Shown here: piece by piece, positions 1 to 5,362 of the stretch
How the letters are laid out: each line of letters starts with the position of its first letter
Position numbering within the stretch: the first letter of the stretch is position 1
Assembly (NCBI GenBank): GCA_003009815.1
Contig: PXPD01000046.1
Span: 1 to 7,538, forward strand
Reading direction: 5' to 3'
DNA from: Nanohaloarchaea archaeon SW_4_43_9
Lineage (GTDB): Archaea; Nanohalarchaeota; Nanosalinia; Nanosalinales; Nanosalinaceae
DNA: 7,538 nucleotides
Translations under genes and position numbers: made by a program
Notes under the pieces: generated by a model
Told to the model about the DNA's origin: nothing
Database searches by the model: none
Seen by the model: the letters and a program-made list of their open reading frames with translations, nothing else

Positions 1-1044
1 GAGTACGAGCAAATGACAGGCAGAGCCGGAAGACCTAAATACGACGACGAGGGACAGGCAATTTCACTTGCCAAAAATCCAGGAATGAAGGATGAGATTC
101 TTGAGAGATATGTCTTGGGAGAGGCGGAACACATACAGTCAAAACTTGCGGTTGAGCCAGTGCTCAGGATGCATACTCTGTCCCTGGTGGCATCTTCTTT
201 CTGCACTGATTTCGAGGATTTAATGGATTTCTACGAGAAGACTTTCTACGCCTACCAGTTCGGGGATATGGAGGAGGTAGAGAAAAAGATTCGAAACGTG
301 GTGGAGGATCTGATAGAGTACGGCTTCCTCGACGAAGATGTTTCAGCAACCAAGACCGGGAAGAGAGTCTCGGAGCTGTATATAGACCCGGATTCCGCCA
401 ACCTGATGATCGAATCAATGGAGAAGGCAACGGAAAAAACCACTCGTCCGGTCTCATTTCTCTTTATGCTTTCAAGGACCACCGAGATGAAGCCGAGACC
501 TCGGGTCAAAGACAAAGAGTGGGGTGAGATCCAGCAGGCTTTGAGCGATGCGGAGGAGTATGTTCTCGAAACTGTTCCTAACGAGTGGGAGCCAGAGTAT
601 GAGCAGTTTATGGAATGCATGAAGAACTCAATGCTGATGCAGGGTTGGATTTCAGAGGTTGAAGAGGAAAGACTTATGGACAAGTACGGGGTGGCGCCAG
701 GCGGGATCAGAGCAAAAATGAGTAATGCCGACTGGCTGATCTATGCCTCAAAAGAACTGGCCAGAATGAAGGATTTTGAAGTAGAGAAAGACCTGGAAAA
801 ACTCAGGATAAGACTCCAGCACGGTATCAAAGAGGAGCTACTAAACTTAGTGCAGTACGACCAGATCGGGAGAGTCAGAGCTAGAAAGCTCCATAATCAC
901 GGTATAAGAGGTCAAGAAGCGATTAGAGAAGCAAAGTTTGAGAAGTTGAAGAAACTGATCGGCAGCGCAACTGCGAGAAAACTGAAGAAACAGGTCGGTC
1001 AAGAGAATATTTTTGACAGAGAGAACATCACGGATTATTTTTAG
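1..1044 (+). CDS. hel308: ATP-dependent DNA helicase Hel308 (Ski2-like), 3' part only
   Basis: The frame is open from base 1, so the gene starts upstream; the ATG at 13 lies inside helicase motif VI (EYEQMTGRAGRPKYD) and is not a start. What remains is about 347 residues: the end of RecA domain 2 with the QxxGRAGR arginine-finger motif, a winged-helix region (roughly residues 50-130), the helical ratchet domain (roughly 145-270) with a YGVAPGGIR segment, and a C-terminal helix-hairpin-helix (roughly 274-304; IGRVRARKLHNHGI). This order is that of archaeal Hel308, a superfamily 2 helicase with 3'-5' polarity that acts on forked DNA and is tied to replication restart and recombination. DNA-binding hairpin residues RxRAR are present. 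The last eight residues, RENITDYF, look like a PCNA-interacting peptide. The stop TAG directly abuts the stop of the opposing gene. The nucleotide-binding domain lies outside the window and cannot be assessed. Confidence 0.93.
   Translation, partial: EYEQMTGRAGRPKYDDEGQAISLAKNPGMKDEILERYVLGEAEHIQSKLAVEPVLRMHTLSLVASSFCTDFEDLMDFYEKTFYAYQFGDMEEVEKKIRNVVEDLIEYGFLDEDVSATKTGKRVSELYIDPDSANLMIESMEKATEKTTRPVSFLFMLSRTTEMKPRPRVKDKEWGEIQQALSDAEEYVLETVPNEWEPEYEQFMECMKNSMLMQGWISEVEEERLMDKYGVAPGGIRAKMSNADWLIYASKELARMKDFEVEKDLEKLRIRLQHGIKEELLNLVQYDQIGRVRARKLHNHGIRGQEAIREAKFEKLKKLIGSATARKLKKQVGQENIFDRENITDYF
1018..1041 (+). other. Possible PCNA-interacting (PIP-like) motif at the Hel308 C-terminus
   Basis: The final eight codons read RENITDYF, ending at the stop. 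This fits the PIP-box pattern Q-x-x-hydrophobic-x-x-aromatic-aromatic, with Arg in place of the usual Gln. Position at the extreme C-terminus is typical of such peptides. The pattern is visible; PCNA binding is inference. Confidence 0.4.
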
Positions 1045-1410
1045 CTAGTCCATAGATATTACAAAGTATTTGGAGCCTTGACCTTCGATAGTACCCCAGT
1101 AAGAATCTAAATCCTCATTAACATCATAATCATCAGGAAGCATATCCAGAAACTCCCCGTTATAATAATCCCGAGAATCGAGAACTATATCAACACCTTC
1201 TTCCAGCGCCTGAGCTAAATCCTCGTTTCCTATATTTTCCCATGATTCTAAAATAGCCAGTATATCTAAACTTTCATGATCTGAATCAGCTTCAACGACT
1301 TTAAAGTAGTCTAAAATATCATAATAGTCGGTTTCAAGACCTCTGAATCCGTCTAGTTTTATTTCGGAGCTTTCAGCATATTCTTTATCAATACCATCTG
1401 TCTTCGACAT
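1045..1410 (-). CDS. Highly acidic protein of unknown function (121 aa)
   Basis: I do not recognise this protein. From the ATG at 1410 it has 121 residues, of which 34 are Asp/Glu and only 7 are Lys/Arg, so its predicted net charge is near -27. It has no signal peptide, no membrane segment and no cysteine. The middle is likely helical (LDILAILESWENIGNEDLAQALEEG) and the C-terminus (YWGTIEGQGSKYFVISMD) could be a beta hairpin. An ATG at 1479 would add 23 residues rich in basic and hydrophobic side chains, unlike the rest, and would overlap fbp; a TATA box lies inside that extension, so I chose 1410. It has its own promoter (TTTAAA at 1439-1444). It converges on hel308 with no spacer. Acidity may be salt adaptation or a nucleic-acid-mimic function; the sequence does not decide. 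Confidence 0.72.
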   Translation of the reverse strand: MSKTDGIDKEYAESSEIKLDGFRGLETDYYDILDYFKVVEADSDHESLDILAILESWENIGNEDLAQALEEGVDIVLDSRDYYNGEFLDMLPDDYDVNEDLDSYWGTIEGQGSKYFVISMD

Positions 1411-1429
1411 TCTCACATATAGAAATGGG

Positions 1430-1434
1430 AAAAA
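1430..1434 (-). terminator. Possible T-tract terminator after fbp
   Basis: On the minus strand a run of five T follows the fbp stop (1454) by about 20 bases, in the context CCGATTTTTCCC. Archaeal RNA polymerase often stops at such U-rich tracts without a hairpin. It lies within the promoter region of the next gene, so the two roles would compete. This is weak evidence. Confidence 0.25.
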
Positions 1435-1438
1435 TCGG

Positions 1439-1445
1439 TTTAAAA
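1439..1445 (-). promoter_or_regulatory. TATA box for the acidic orphan gene
   Basis: On the minus strand TTTTAAAC is preceded by an A-rich stretch (CCAAAAG) that may be the BRE. Its centre is about 31 bases upstream of the ATG at 1410, so the transcript would have no leader or only about five bases. It sits in the spacer after fbp, so this gene can be transcribed separately from the fba-fbp operon. Confidence 0.55.
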
Positions 1446-1453
1446 CTTTTGGC

Positions 1454-2305
1454 TCAGAACCTTTCTTCAGCCCTATCAACTAGCTCTTCGTTCCCAACAA
1501 AGAAAGGTGTTCTTTGATGTAGTTCCTCCGCTTCTATATCCATTATAGACCTATCGGTATCTGTAGATGCTCCACCAGCGTTTTCAACAATATAAGCTAT
1601 CGGATTACACTCAAACAGCAGTCTAAGCTTTCCCTCAGGTGCGTCAGTTCTATCCGGGTAGGAAAACAGCCCACCCTGATGTATTACCTGGTTTACATCA
1701 CCTACCAGCGCCCCTCCATACCTAAGCTTTAATTCCTGTGATATGCCGGATTCAAACTCTCTCATCTCGTCTGTCCAGTTCTTGTTTCCTCCGATGCCGT
1801 ACACACCGGGTTCAGAAATCTCTATATCTTCGCTGGCTAGATGGATCTCTACCTGGTCCTTTCTATCCTTTTCTATTACGTATTCGTTGACTTGCCCACC
1901 TTCAGCCTTCACTAAAGTCATTAAAGGCCCGTAAACCACGTAAAAAGCCGAGATCAGATTTCTGCCCTTGCATGGTAACTCTTCATCGTAGATTCCGACT
2001 ATCGTTCCAACCAGATTATTAGTAGGTATATTTGAGGAACCGTCCAGTGGATCAATTGCGACCGAGACTCCGTCACCACATTCTGTTACATGTTTCTCTT
2101 CCTCGGAGGCGAACTGTCCAACACCCTTTATCGAGGTTATCTCCTCCTTCAAAAACTCGTTGGCCCAGACATCTGCTTCCAGCTGTTTCTCGTCAGAGGG
2201 GTTCTCTTCACCAACATACTCCCGACGTTTTAGAAGACCTGAAGAAATATGGGGAGCGACTCTGCATACGGCCTCAAACACTTCTTGAACAGTCTCACCG
2301 CTCAT
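1454..2305 (-). CDS. fbp: Class I fructose-1,6-bisphosphatase
   Basis: This enzyme hydrolyses fructose-1,6-bisphosphate to fructose-6-phosphate, the committed step of cytosolic gluconeogenesis. The 283-residue product has the family's metal and substrate motifs in order: LEADVWANE (Asp45), FASEEEKH (Glu68-70), DPLDGSSNI (Asp85, Asp88), RYGGALVGDVNQ followed by GGLFSYP, and GKLRLLFECNP (Lys226, Glu232). These correspond to the catalytic acidic residues and the fructose-phosphate contacts of the eukaryotic/bacterial class I enzymes. The length is shorter than the roughly 335 residues of mammalian enzymes, whose N-terminal AMP-binding helices are not evident here. An upstream ATG at 2338 would overlap fba by 29 bases; the ATG at 2305 begins four bases after the fba stop, fits the family N-terminus, and suggests translational coupling. 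No strong Shine-Dalgarno is seen. It lies downstream of fba in one transcription unit. Confidence 0.95.
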   Translation of the reverse strand: MSGETVQEVFEAVCRVAPHISSGLLKRREYVGEENPSDEKQLEADVWANEFLKEEITSIKGVGQFASEEEKHVTECGDGVSVAIDPLDGSSNIPTNNLVGTIVGIYDEELPCKGRNLISAFYVVYGPLMTLVKAEGGQVNEYVIEKDRKDQVEIHLASEDIEISEPGVYGIGGNKNWTDEMREFESGISQELKLRYGGALVGDVNQVIHQGGLFSYPDRTDAPEGKLRLLFECNPIAYIVENAGGASTDTDRSIMDIEAEELHQRTPFFVGNEELVDRAEERF

Positions 2306-2309
2306 TTTA

Positions 2310-3128
2310 TCATAACTCTTCTGTTCCCCTATCCTCAAATATTACTTTTTCCAGCTTGTCAAGAAGTTCTTCAGGATTTTCACGCTGGAAAATATTTCTT
2401 CCGACCGCAAGACCGTTCCCTCCAACTTCGATCGTCGAGGCAACATCTTCCAAGAAAGCCTCATCGCTTCTTTTTGAGCCTCCTGACATCACAGTCTTCA
2501 GATCTCCGACAACACTTTCGAGCTGTTCCCAGTCCTCTTTATTTCCAGGATACTTGCACTTGACCATATCAGCTCCTAGTTCAAGGCCTAACCTGGCTCC
2601 ATAAGCGACCACATCAGGATCTTTCTGCCCTGAGTAGTCCTCGTTTTCCTCTATTCCTTCTCCACGTGGATAGCTCCACATCACAACCGGTATGTCATAT
2701 TTTCTTGCTTTCTCCTGAACCTGTCGGAAATCTTCCCACATTTCGTCTTCGTGGAGGCTTCCAGCATACATCGTGTAGCCGATTGCATCTGCGTCCAGCT
2801 CTTCGACCGCATATTGAACTGAACACTGTTTTGGCGAGTAGTAATCATCTCTCTTCGCAAGATTCGAGTTTCCGTTCAGTTTAACGAGGAGAGGAGCTCC
2901 GTCCTCAACATTATTTTCCTTCTCCCAGTTCCTGTAGTACTCCGCGTTTCCCTTCTGGAGAGCGATAGCAGTCACAGCGTCGTGTCTTCCAACCTTGAAA
3001 ACGTGAGTTGGGTCGGCGCTTTTCGGCATTGGTTCGAAATCTACAGGACCATGCTCCGTTCCATGGTCATAGGCAAGAATCAGAGAGTTTCCATTCCGGT
3101 ATATTGGCGATTCACAGTGGTTCTTCAT
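2310..3128 (-). CDS. fba: Archaeal class I fructose-1,6-bisphosphate aldolase (DhnA type)
   Basis: This enzyme condenses dihydroxyacetone phosphate and glyceraldehyde-3-phosphate to fructose-1,6-bisphosphate, or cleaves it, through a lysine Schiff base. From the ATG at 3128 the product has 272 residues forming a TIM barrel. Visible motifs are AYDHGTEHGP (Asp21), VVMWSYPRG (Tyr153, general acid/base), ADMVKCKYPG (Lys192, Schiff-base lysine by family alignment), VMSGGSK and LAVGRNIFQRENP (phosphate binding). The sequence closely resembles my memory of haloarchaeal class I aldolases; the EHGP motif argues against the related aromatic-pathway ADH synthases. The frame is open to an ATG at 3245, but that would add 39 residues containing the TATA box, and the TATA-ATG distance fits a leaderless start at 3128. 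It is the first gene of the fba-fbp operon. Confidence 0.94.
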   Translation of the reverse strand: MKNHCESPIYRNGNSLILAYDHGTEHGPVDFEPMPKSADPTHVFKVGRHDAVTAIALQKGNAEYYRNWEKENNVEDGAPLLVKLNGNSNLAKRDDYYSPKQCSVQYAVEELDADAIGYTMYAGSLHEDEMWEDFRQVQEKARKYDIPVVMWSYPRGEGIEENEDYSGQKDPDVVAYGARLGLELGADMVKCKYPGNKEDWEQLESVVGDLKTVMSGGSKRSDEAFLEDVASTIEVGGNGLAVGRNIFQRENPEELLDKLEKVIFEDRGTEEL

Positions 3129-3152
3129 ATTAAACTGTAGTATTCTCAGCTG

Positions 3153-3158
3153 TTTAAA
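3153..3158 (-). promoter_or_regulatory. TATA box of the fba-fbp operon (leaderless)
   Basis: On the minus strand the box reads TCTTTAAACA, preceded by GTGAAA, a purine-rich candidate BRE. Its centre is about 27 bases upstream of the A of the fba ATG at 3128, which places transcription start at or within a few bases of that ATG. This is the main argument for the short fba start. Confidence 0.65.
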
Positions 3159-3279
3159 GATTTCACGTCTTCCAGCAACAGGTTTCGTAGCTCTCAGCTT
3201 CCTCACATATAGATTGCTGCCAAGAAAAATCCTGAAAATCGACACAGCATTCTCAAGAATACATCTTTAGACTTATTAT

Positions 3280-3531
3280 CTAAAAACCGATTAAAGCCTC
3301 TCTAACTGAATCCTCCTGAGATGAATGCTGTCGAAATTTCACATAGGAAACTGCGAAAAGAGAGGAATACAGAATAATGAAGAAGTATGTCAGCAAGTTA
3401 GGGCGAAAATTTATCTCAAGATCAACAATGCCCGAAGTATCAAGAAAAATTGCAAGACCAAGGGACAACATAACAGTCCAAGTAATTAATGAAGCCGTTT
3501 TAGCTGACTTCCAGATATTTTCATGGTTCAT
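3280..3531 (-). CDS. Small two-helix membrane protein, unknown function
   Basis: The 83-residue product has two likely transmembrane helices, about residues 12-32 (TASLITWTVMLSLGLAIFL) and 47-66 (LTYFFIILYSSLFAVSYVKF), joined by a short loop with DTSG and acidic residues. It starts with a short polar N-terminus (MNHENIWKSAK) and ends in a charged tail (RQHSSQEDSVREALIGF), a hairpin topology with both ends probably cytoplasmic by the positive-inside tendency. I do not recognise a family. Support for a real gene is the coherent hydrophobicity pattern and a TATA box (3554-3560) whose centre is 26 bases upstream of the ATG, which is the leaderless spacing also seen for fba and vapB. It is divergent from the peroxiredoxin-like gene and lies upstream of, and on the same strand as, fba, with a 151-base gap that holds fba's own promoter. 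No Shine-Dalgarno is visible. Confidence 0.6.
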   Translation of the reverse strand: MNHENIWKSAKTASLITWTVMLSLGLAIFLDTSGIVDLEINFRPNLLTYFFIILYSSLFAVSYVKFRQHSSQEDSVREALIGF

Positions 3532-3553
3532 GGATAATCATGACCTCGCACAA

Positions 3554-3560
3554 TATTTAA
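3554..3560 (-). promoter_or_regulatory. TATA box for the small membrane protein gene (leaderless)
   Basis: On the minus strand TTAAATA occurs with its centre 26 bases upstream of the ATG at 3531, so the mRNA should start at the ATG. An A/T-rich stretch containing TTAAATC precedes it. The spacing is a good reason to believe this gene. Confidence 0.55.
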
Positions 3561-3562
3561 GA

Positions 3563-3569
3563 TTTAATA
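3563..3569 (+). promoter_or_regulatory. Candidate TATA box for the peroxiredoxin-nadM cluster
   Basis: TTTAATA lies about 44 bases upstream of the ATG at 3610, which would give a leader of about 18 bases without an obvious Shine-Dalgarno. A weaker alternative, AAATAAG at 3580-3586, would give a leaderless transcript. The element is three bases from the oppositely oriented TATA box, so 3532-3609 is a compact divergent promoter. Confidence 0.4.
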
Positions 3570-3609
3570 AGGGGACGGAAATAAGAGTCTGCATACTGAA
3601 GAACAAAAC

Positions 3610-4167
3610 ATGTCCCTAGAAGAATCAGATTCCGGACTCCAACCGGAAGAACCTGTGCCAGAATTCGAACTCGAAAACTATGAAGGAGAAAAAGTTGCTC
3701 TCTCCGATCTCGACAACTATGACGGAGTTCTAGTAGTCTTCATATGCAACCACTGTCCGTATGTAAAAACCCAGACAGCTGAACTCAGAAAACTGGCAGA
3801 AGAATTCTCGAGCATAGCATTTGTAGGCATCAACCCTAATGCAGAGACGCATCCAGAAGACTCGATTGAAAAGATGTCAGATTTTATCGAAGAAAACGAT
3901 CTAAGTACCTCAAACTTCTACTATCTAGCAGACTCAGATCAAGAAGTAGCAGAAGAGTACGGAGCAAAATGCACTCCCGATCCATTTCTGCTTGACTGGA
4001 GACACCGCCTCCACTATCACGGAAGACTGAACGACAAAAGGTCGCCAGATCAGGAAGTAGAGGAAAGAGAGATGAAATCAGTAATCGAAGACATGCTGAA
4101 GAGAAAAAAACCTCCAGAAGAACAGAAACTAAGCCAGGGATGTTCAATTAAATGGAAGGAGGACTGA
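3610..4167 (+). CDS. Peroxiredoxin-like thioredoxin-fold protein (PRX-like1 / AhpC-TSA relative)
   Basis: The 185-residue product has a thioredoxin fold of the redoxin superfamily and probably acts as a soluble cytosolic thiol peroxidase or disulfide reductase; the physiological substrate of this subgroup is not settled. A short acidic N-terminus leads to FELENYEGEKVALSDL, then the active-site strand VVFICNHCPYVK with Cys46-x-x-Cys49, the AFVGINPNAETHPEDS loop, a second strand with CTPDPFLLD (Cys121), GRLNDKR, and the C-terminal signature GCSIKWK (Cys178). All of these are features I know from the PRX-like1 group. Four cysteines in an otherwise cysteine-poor setting suggest redox use. There is no signal peptide. 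The stop at 4165-4167 is five bases before the next start, and the Shine-Dalgarno of that gene lies within this gene's last codons, so the two are cotranscribed. Confidence 0.88.
   Translation: MSLEESDSGLQPEEPVPEFELENYEGEKVALSDLDNYDGVLVVFICNHCPYVKTQTAELRKLAEEFSSIAFVGINPNAETHPEDSIEKMSDFIEENDLSTSNFYYLADSDQEVAEEYGAKCTPDPFLLDWRHRLHYHGRLNDKRSPDQEVEEREMKSVIEDMLKRKKPPEEQKLSQGCSIKWKED
4158..4162 (+). promoter_or_regulatory. Shine-Dalgarno GGAGG deciding the start at 4173
   Basis: GGAGG ends ten bases before the ATG at 4173 and lies inside the end of the upstream gene. An in-frame ATG at 4152 lies upstream of this site and cannot use it, so 4173 is the preferred start. It is one of the few clear ribosome binding sites in the window and belongs to an internal operon gene, in contrast to the leaderless first genes. 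Confidence 0.6.
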
Positions 4168-4172
4168 TAGAA

Positions 4173-4730
4173 ATGGAATACACAATCAAACCGGATAAAC
4201 ACGAGCTTGAGGCAGTAAAAGGAGAGATTAAGGAAATAATCCAGAAATACAGCTATAGCCTCAAAGTAGAAAACATGGAGTTAAACTTGGGGTGGCGGAG
4301 ATTCGAGAAAGACTCCAATGTAATATCTGAAGATAAGACTCTAACCATAATAATCAACCCGAATAAAGACAGGGAAAACCTGGAGAAAAAAGTTCTGCGA
4401 GGGCTTCTGGAGATCGAGTTTATGGGGAAAGCCGAGTACGAAGAACTGAGATATAACTGGCAGGAGATCGCAAGAATGGCGTATGTAAGAGCAAGAGAAG
4501 CCAACCTTAGAGACAAGGAAATAGAGAAATCTGAACTGGAGAATAAATGGTCTGATCTGAAACAGGAACTTGATAACGAATCTGAGGAGTTTGACGAGAA
4601 CCTTTACATGAACGCCGGAATTATAGCGGAGAGTATAGGACGGGTTTATCGCGAAGATAACCGTATAGATAAACTTCCGGAAACCAGGAAAAGCGATATT
4701 ATAAAAACAGGAGACAAGGTCTTCAACTGA
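4173..4730 (+). CDS. Unknown 185-residue alpha-helical protein in the prx-nadM operon
   Basis: I do not recognise a family. The product begins with a helix (KPDKHELEAVKGEIKEIIQKYS), then a beta-rich segment (LKVENMELNLGWRRFEKDSNVISEDKTLTIIINP, roughly residues 30-63), then a compact helical core (KKVLRGLLEIEFMGKAEYE and LRYNWQEIARMAYVRARE, roughly 72-109) and a strongly charged helical C-terminal half that may form a coiled coil. The layout, a short strand ending in INPN and then a helix, resembles the entry to small zinc peptidases, but the HExxH motif is absent (RGLLEIEF stands in its place), so catalysis of that kind is not supported. There are no cysteines, membrane segments or signal peptide. 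It is five bases downstream of the peroxiredoxin-like gene and four bases upstream of nadM, so it shares their transcript. An in-frame ATG at 4152 would add seven residues; the Shine-Dalgarno favours 4173. Confidence 0.8.
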   Translation: MEYTIKPDKHELEAVKGEIKEIIQKYSYSLKVENMELNLGWRRFEKDSNVISEDKTLTIIINPNKDRENLEKKVLRGLLEIEFMGKAEYEELRYNWQEIARMAYVRAREANLRDKEIEKSELENKWSDLKQELDNESEEFDENLYMNAGIIAESIGRVYREDNRIDKLPETRKSDIIKTGDKVFN

Positions 4731-4734
4731 AAGA

Positions 4735-5283
4735 ATGAAAACAGTATTTCCCGGAAGATTTCAACCATTCCACTCAGGACATCACAAAGTCATAGAGAAA
4801 TATCGAGAAAAATACGATCTCACATTAGTGATAGGAAGCGCAGACAAATCAAGGACAGAGAAAAATCCTTTAACCGCAGAGGAAAGAGAGAAGATAATCA
4901 GAGAATGCTATCCAGAAATTGAAATTCTTCATCTTGAGGATACTGAGAGAACTGAGGATGGAAACAGGGAATGGATACATGAAGTTGAAGAAAAAGCGGA
5001 AGCGGAAAAAATCATTACGCAGAACGAGCTTGTAAAGAAGCTGGCAGAATCACATACCGATCTGGAAATAATCGAACAGCAACTATTCGATGAGGAAATC
5101 TATTCCGGGACCGAAATAAGGAGGAGAATTAGATCCGGCAGCGAATGGCGTTACCTCGTGCCTGACTGCGCCGTAGAAATGATCGACAGGATGGAAGATA
5201 CAATTAAGAAGTCAGGTATACAGTACGAGTTCGAGCCCGGTTGGAAGAAAGAGAACGCATTTCACGGCACCACAGATAACTAA
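4735..5283 (+). CDS. nadM: Nicotinamide-nucleotide adenylyltransferase, archaeal NadM type
   Basis: This enzyme joins NMN and ATP to form NAD and pyrophosphate in the cytosol. The 182-residue product is a nucleotidyltransferase-fold protein with GRFQPFHSGH at residues 7-16 (the HxGH ATP-binding motif is HSGH), VIGSADKSRTEKNPLTAEER (residues 32-51) for dinucleotide binding, and YSGTEIRRRI at 123-132, the second phosphate-binding motif (SGTxIR). Length matches archaeal NadM enzymes of about 170-180 residues, with a short extra charged tail (FEPGWKKENAFHGTTDN). The start follows the upstream stop by four bases and begins directly with the family's first strand (MKTVFPGRFQPFH), so it is secure; no good Shine-Dalgarno is near it, which suggests translational coupling. 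Its neighbours are a redox protein upstream and an NAD(P)-dependent dehydrogenase downstream. Confidence 0.95.
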   Translation: MKTVFPGRFQPFHSGHHKVIEKYREKYDLTLVIGSADKSRTEKNPLTAEEREKIIRECYPEIEILHLEDTERTEDGNREWIHEVEEKAEAEKIITQNELVKKLAESHTDLEIIEQQLFDEEIYSGTEIRRRIRSGSEWRYLVPDCAVEMIDRMEDTIKKSGIQYEFEPGWKKENAFHGTTDN

Positions 5284-5302
5284 ATGCAGAAAAGGTTTTG
5301 AG

Positions 5303-5332
5303 AAAATATACCATCTTGGCAGTCTTTTTATT
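5303..5332 (+). promoter_or_regulatory. Promoter region of the gapdh gene (two TATA candidates)
   Basis: Two A/T elements lie in the 79-base spacer. AAAATATA at 5303-5310 would start transcription near 5333, leaving a leader of about 30 bases. TTTTTATT at 5325-5332 would start it near 5354, leaving about 9 bases. The T-run in the second could equally end the nadM transcript. GTGAT at 5355-5359 matches part of the anti-Shine-Dalgarno but sits only three bases from the ATG. I cannot choose between the two. Confidence 0.4.
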
Positions 5333-5362
5333 CGAGCTTCCGCAATTCCAGCCCGTGATAAA

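Noticed and set aside
252..683. Serine-rich 143-residue open frame opposite hel308
   Set aside because: Low-complexity composition, no motif, fully inside the helicase coding sequence; an antisense shadow.
1045..1410. Acidic orphan as an ArdA-type antirestriction protein
   Set aside because: Only overall acidity and a vague C-terminal similarity; I see no clear ArdA domain pattern.
2306..2338. Longer FBPase starting inside fba
   Set aside because: It would add eleven residues not typical of the family and overlap fba; the ATG at 2305 directly after the fba stop fits coupling.
2032..2604. 190-residue open frame opposite fbp and fba
   Set aside because: Arg/Pro/Ser-rich composition with no domain, spanning two clearly real genes on the other strand; an antisense shadow.
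2310..3128. Aldolase could be ADH synthase of the archaeal aromatic pathway
   Set aside because: The AYDHGTEHGP, MWSYPRG and KxKYPG motifs are those of fructose-bisphosphate aldolases, and the partner gene is FBPase.
3129..3245. Longer aldolase starting at an upstream ATG (39 extra residues)
   Set aside because: The extension is basic, unlike any family N-terminus, and contains the TATA box at leaderless spacing from the ATG at 3128.
3377..3619. 80-residue open frame on the plus strand opposite the small membrane protein
   Set aside because: No recognisable domain, no promoter or Shine-Dalgarno at its start, and it would run through the promoter and start of the peroxiredoxin-like gene; the minus-strand frame has coherent membrane helices and a well-placed TATA box.
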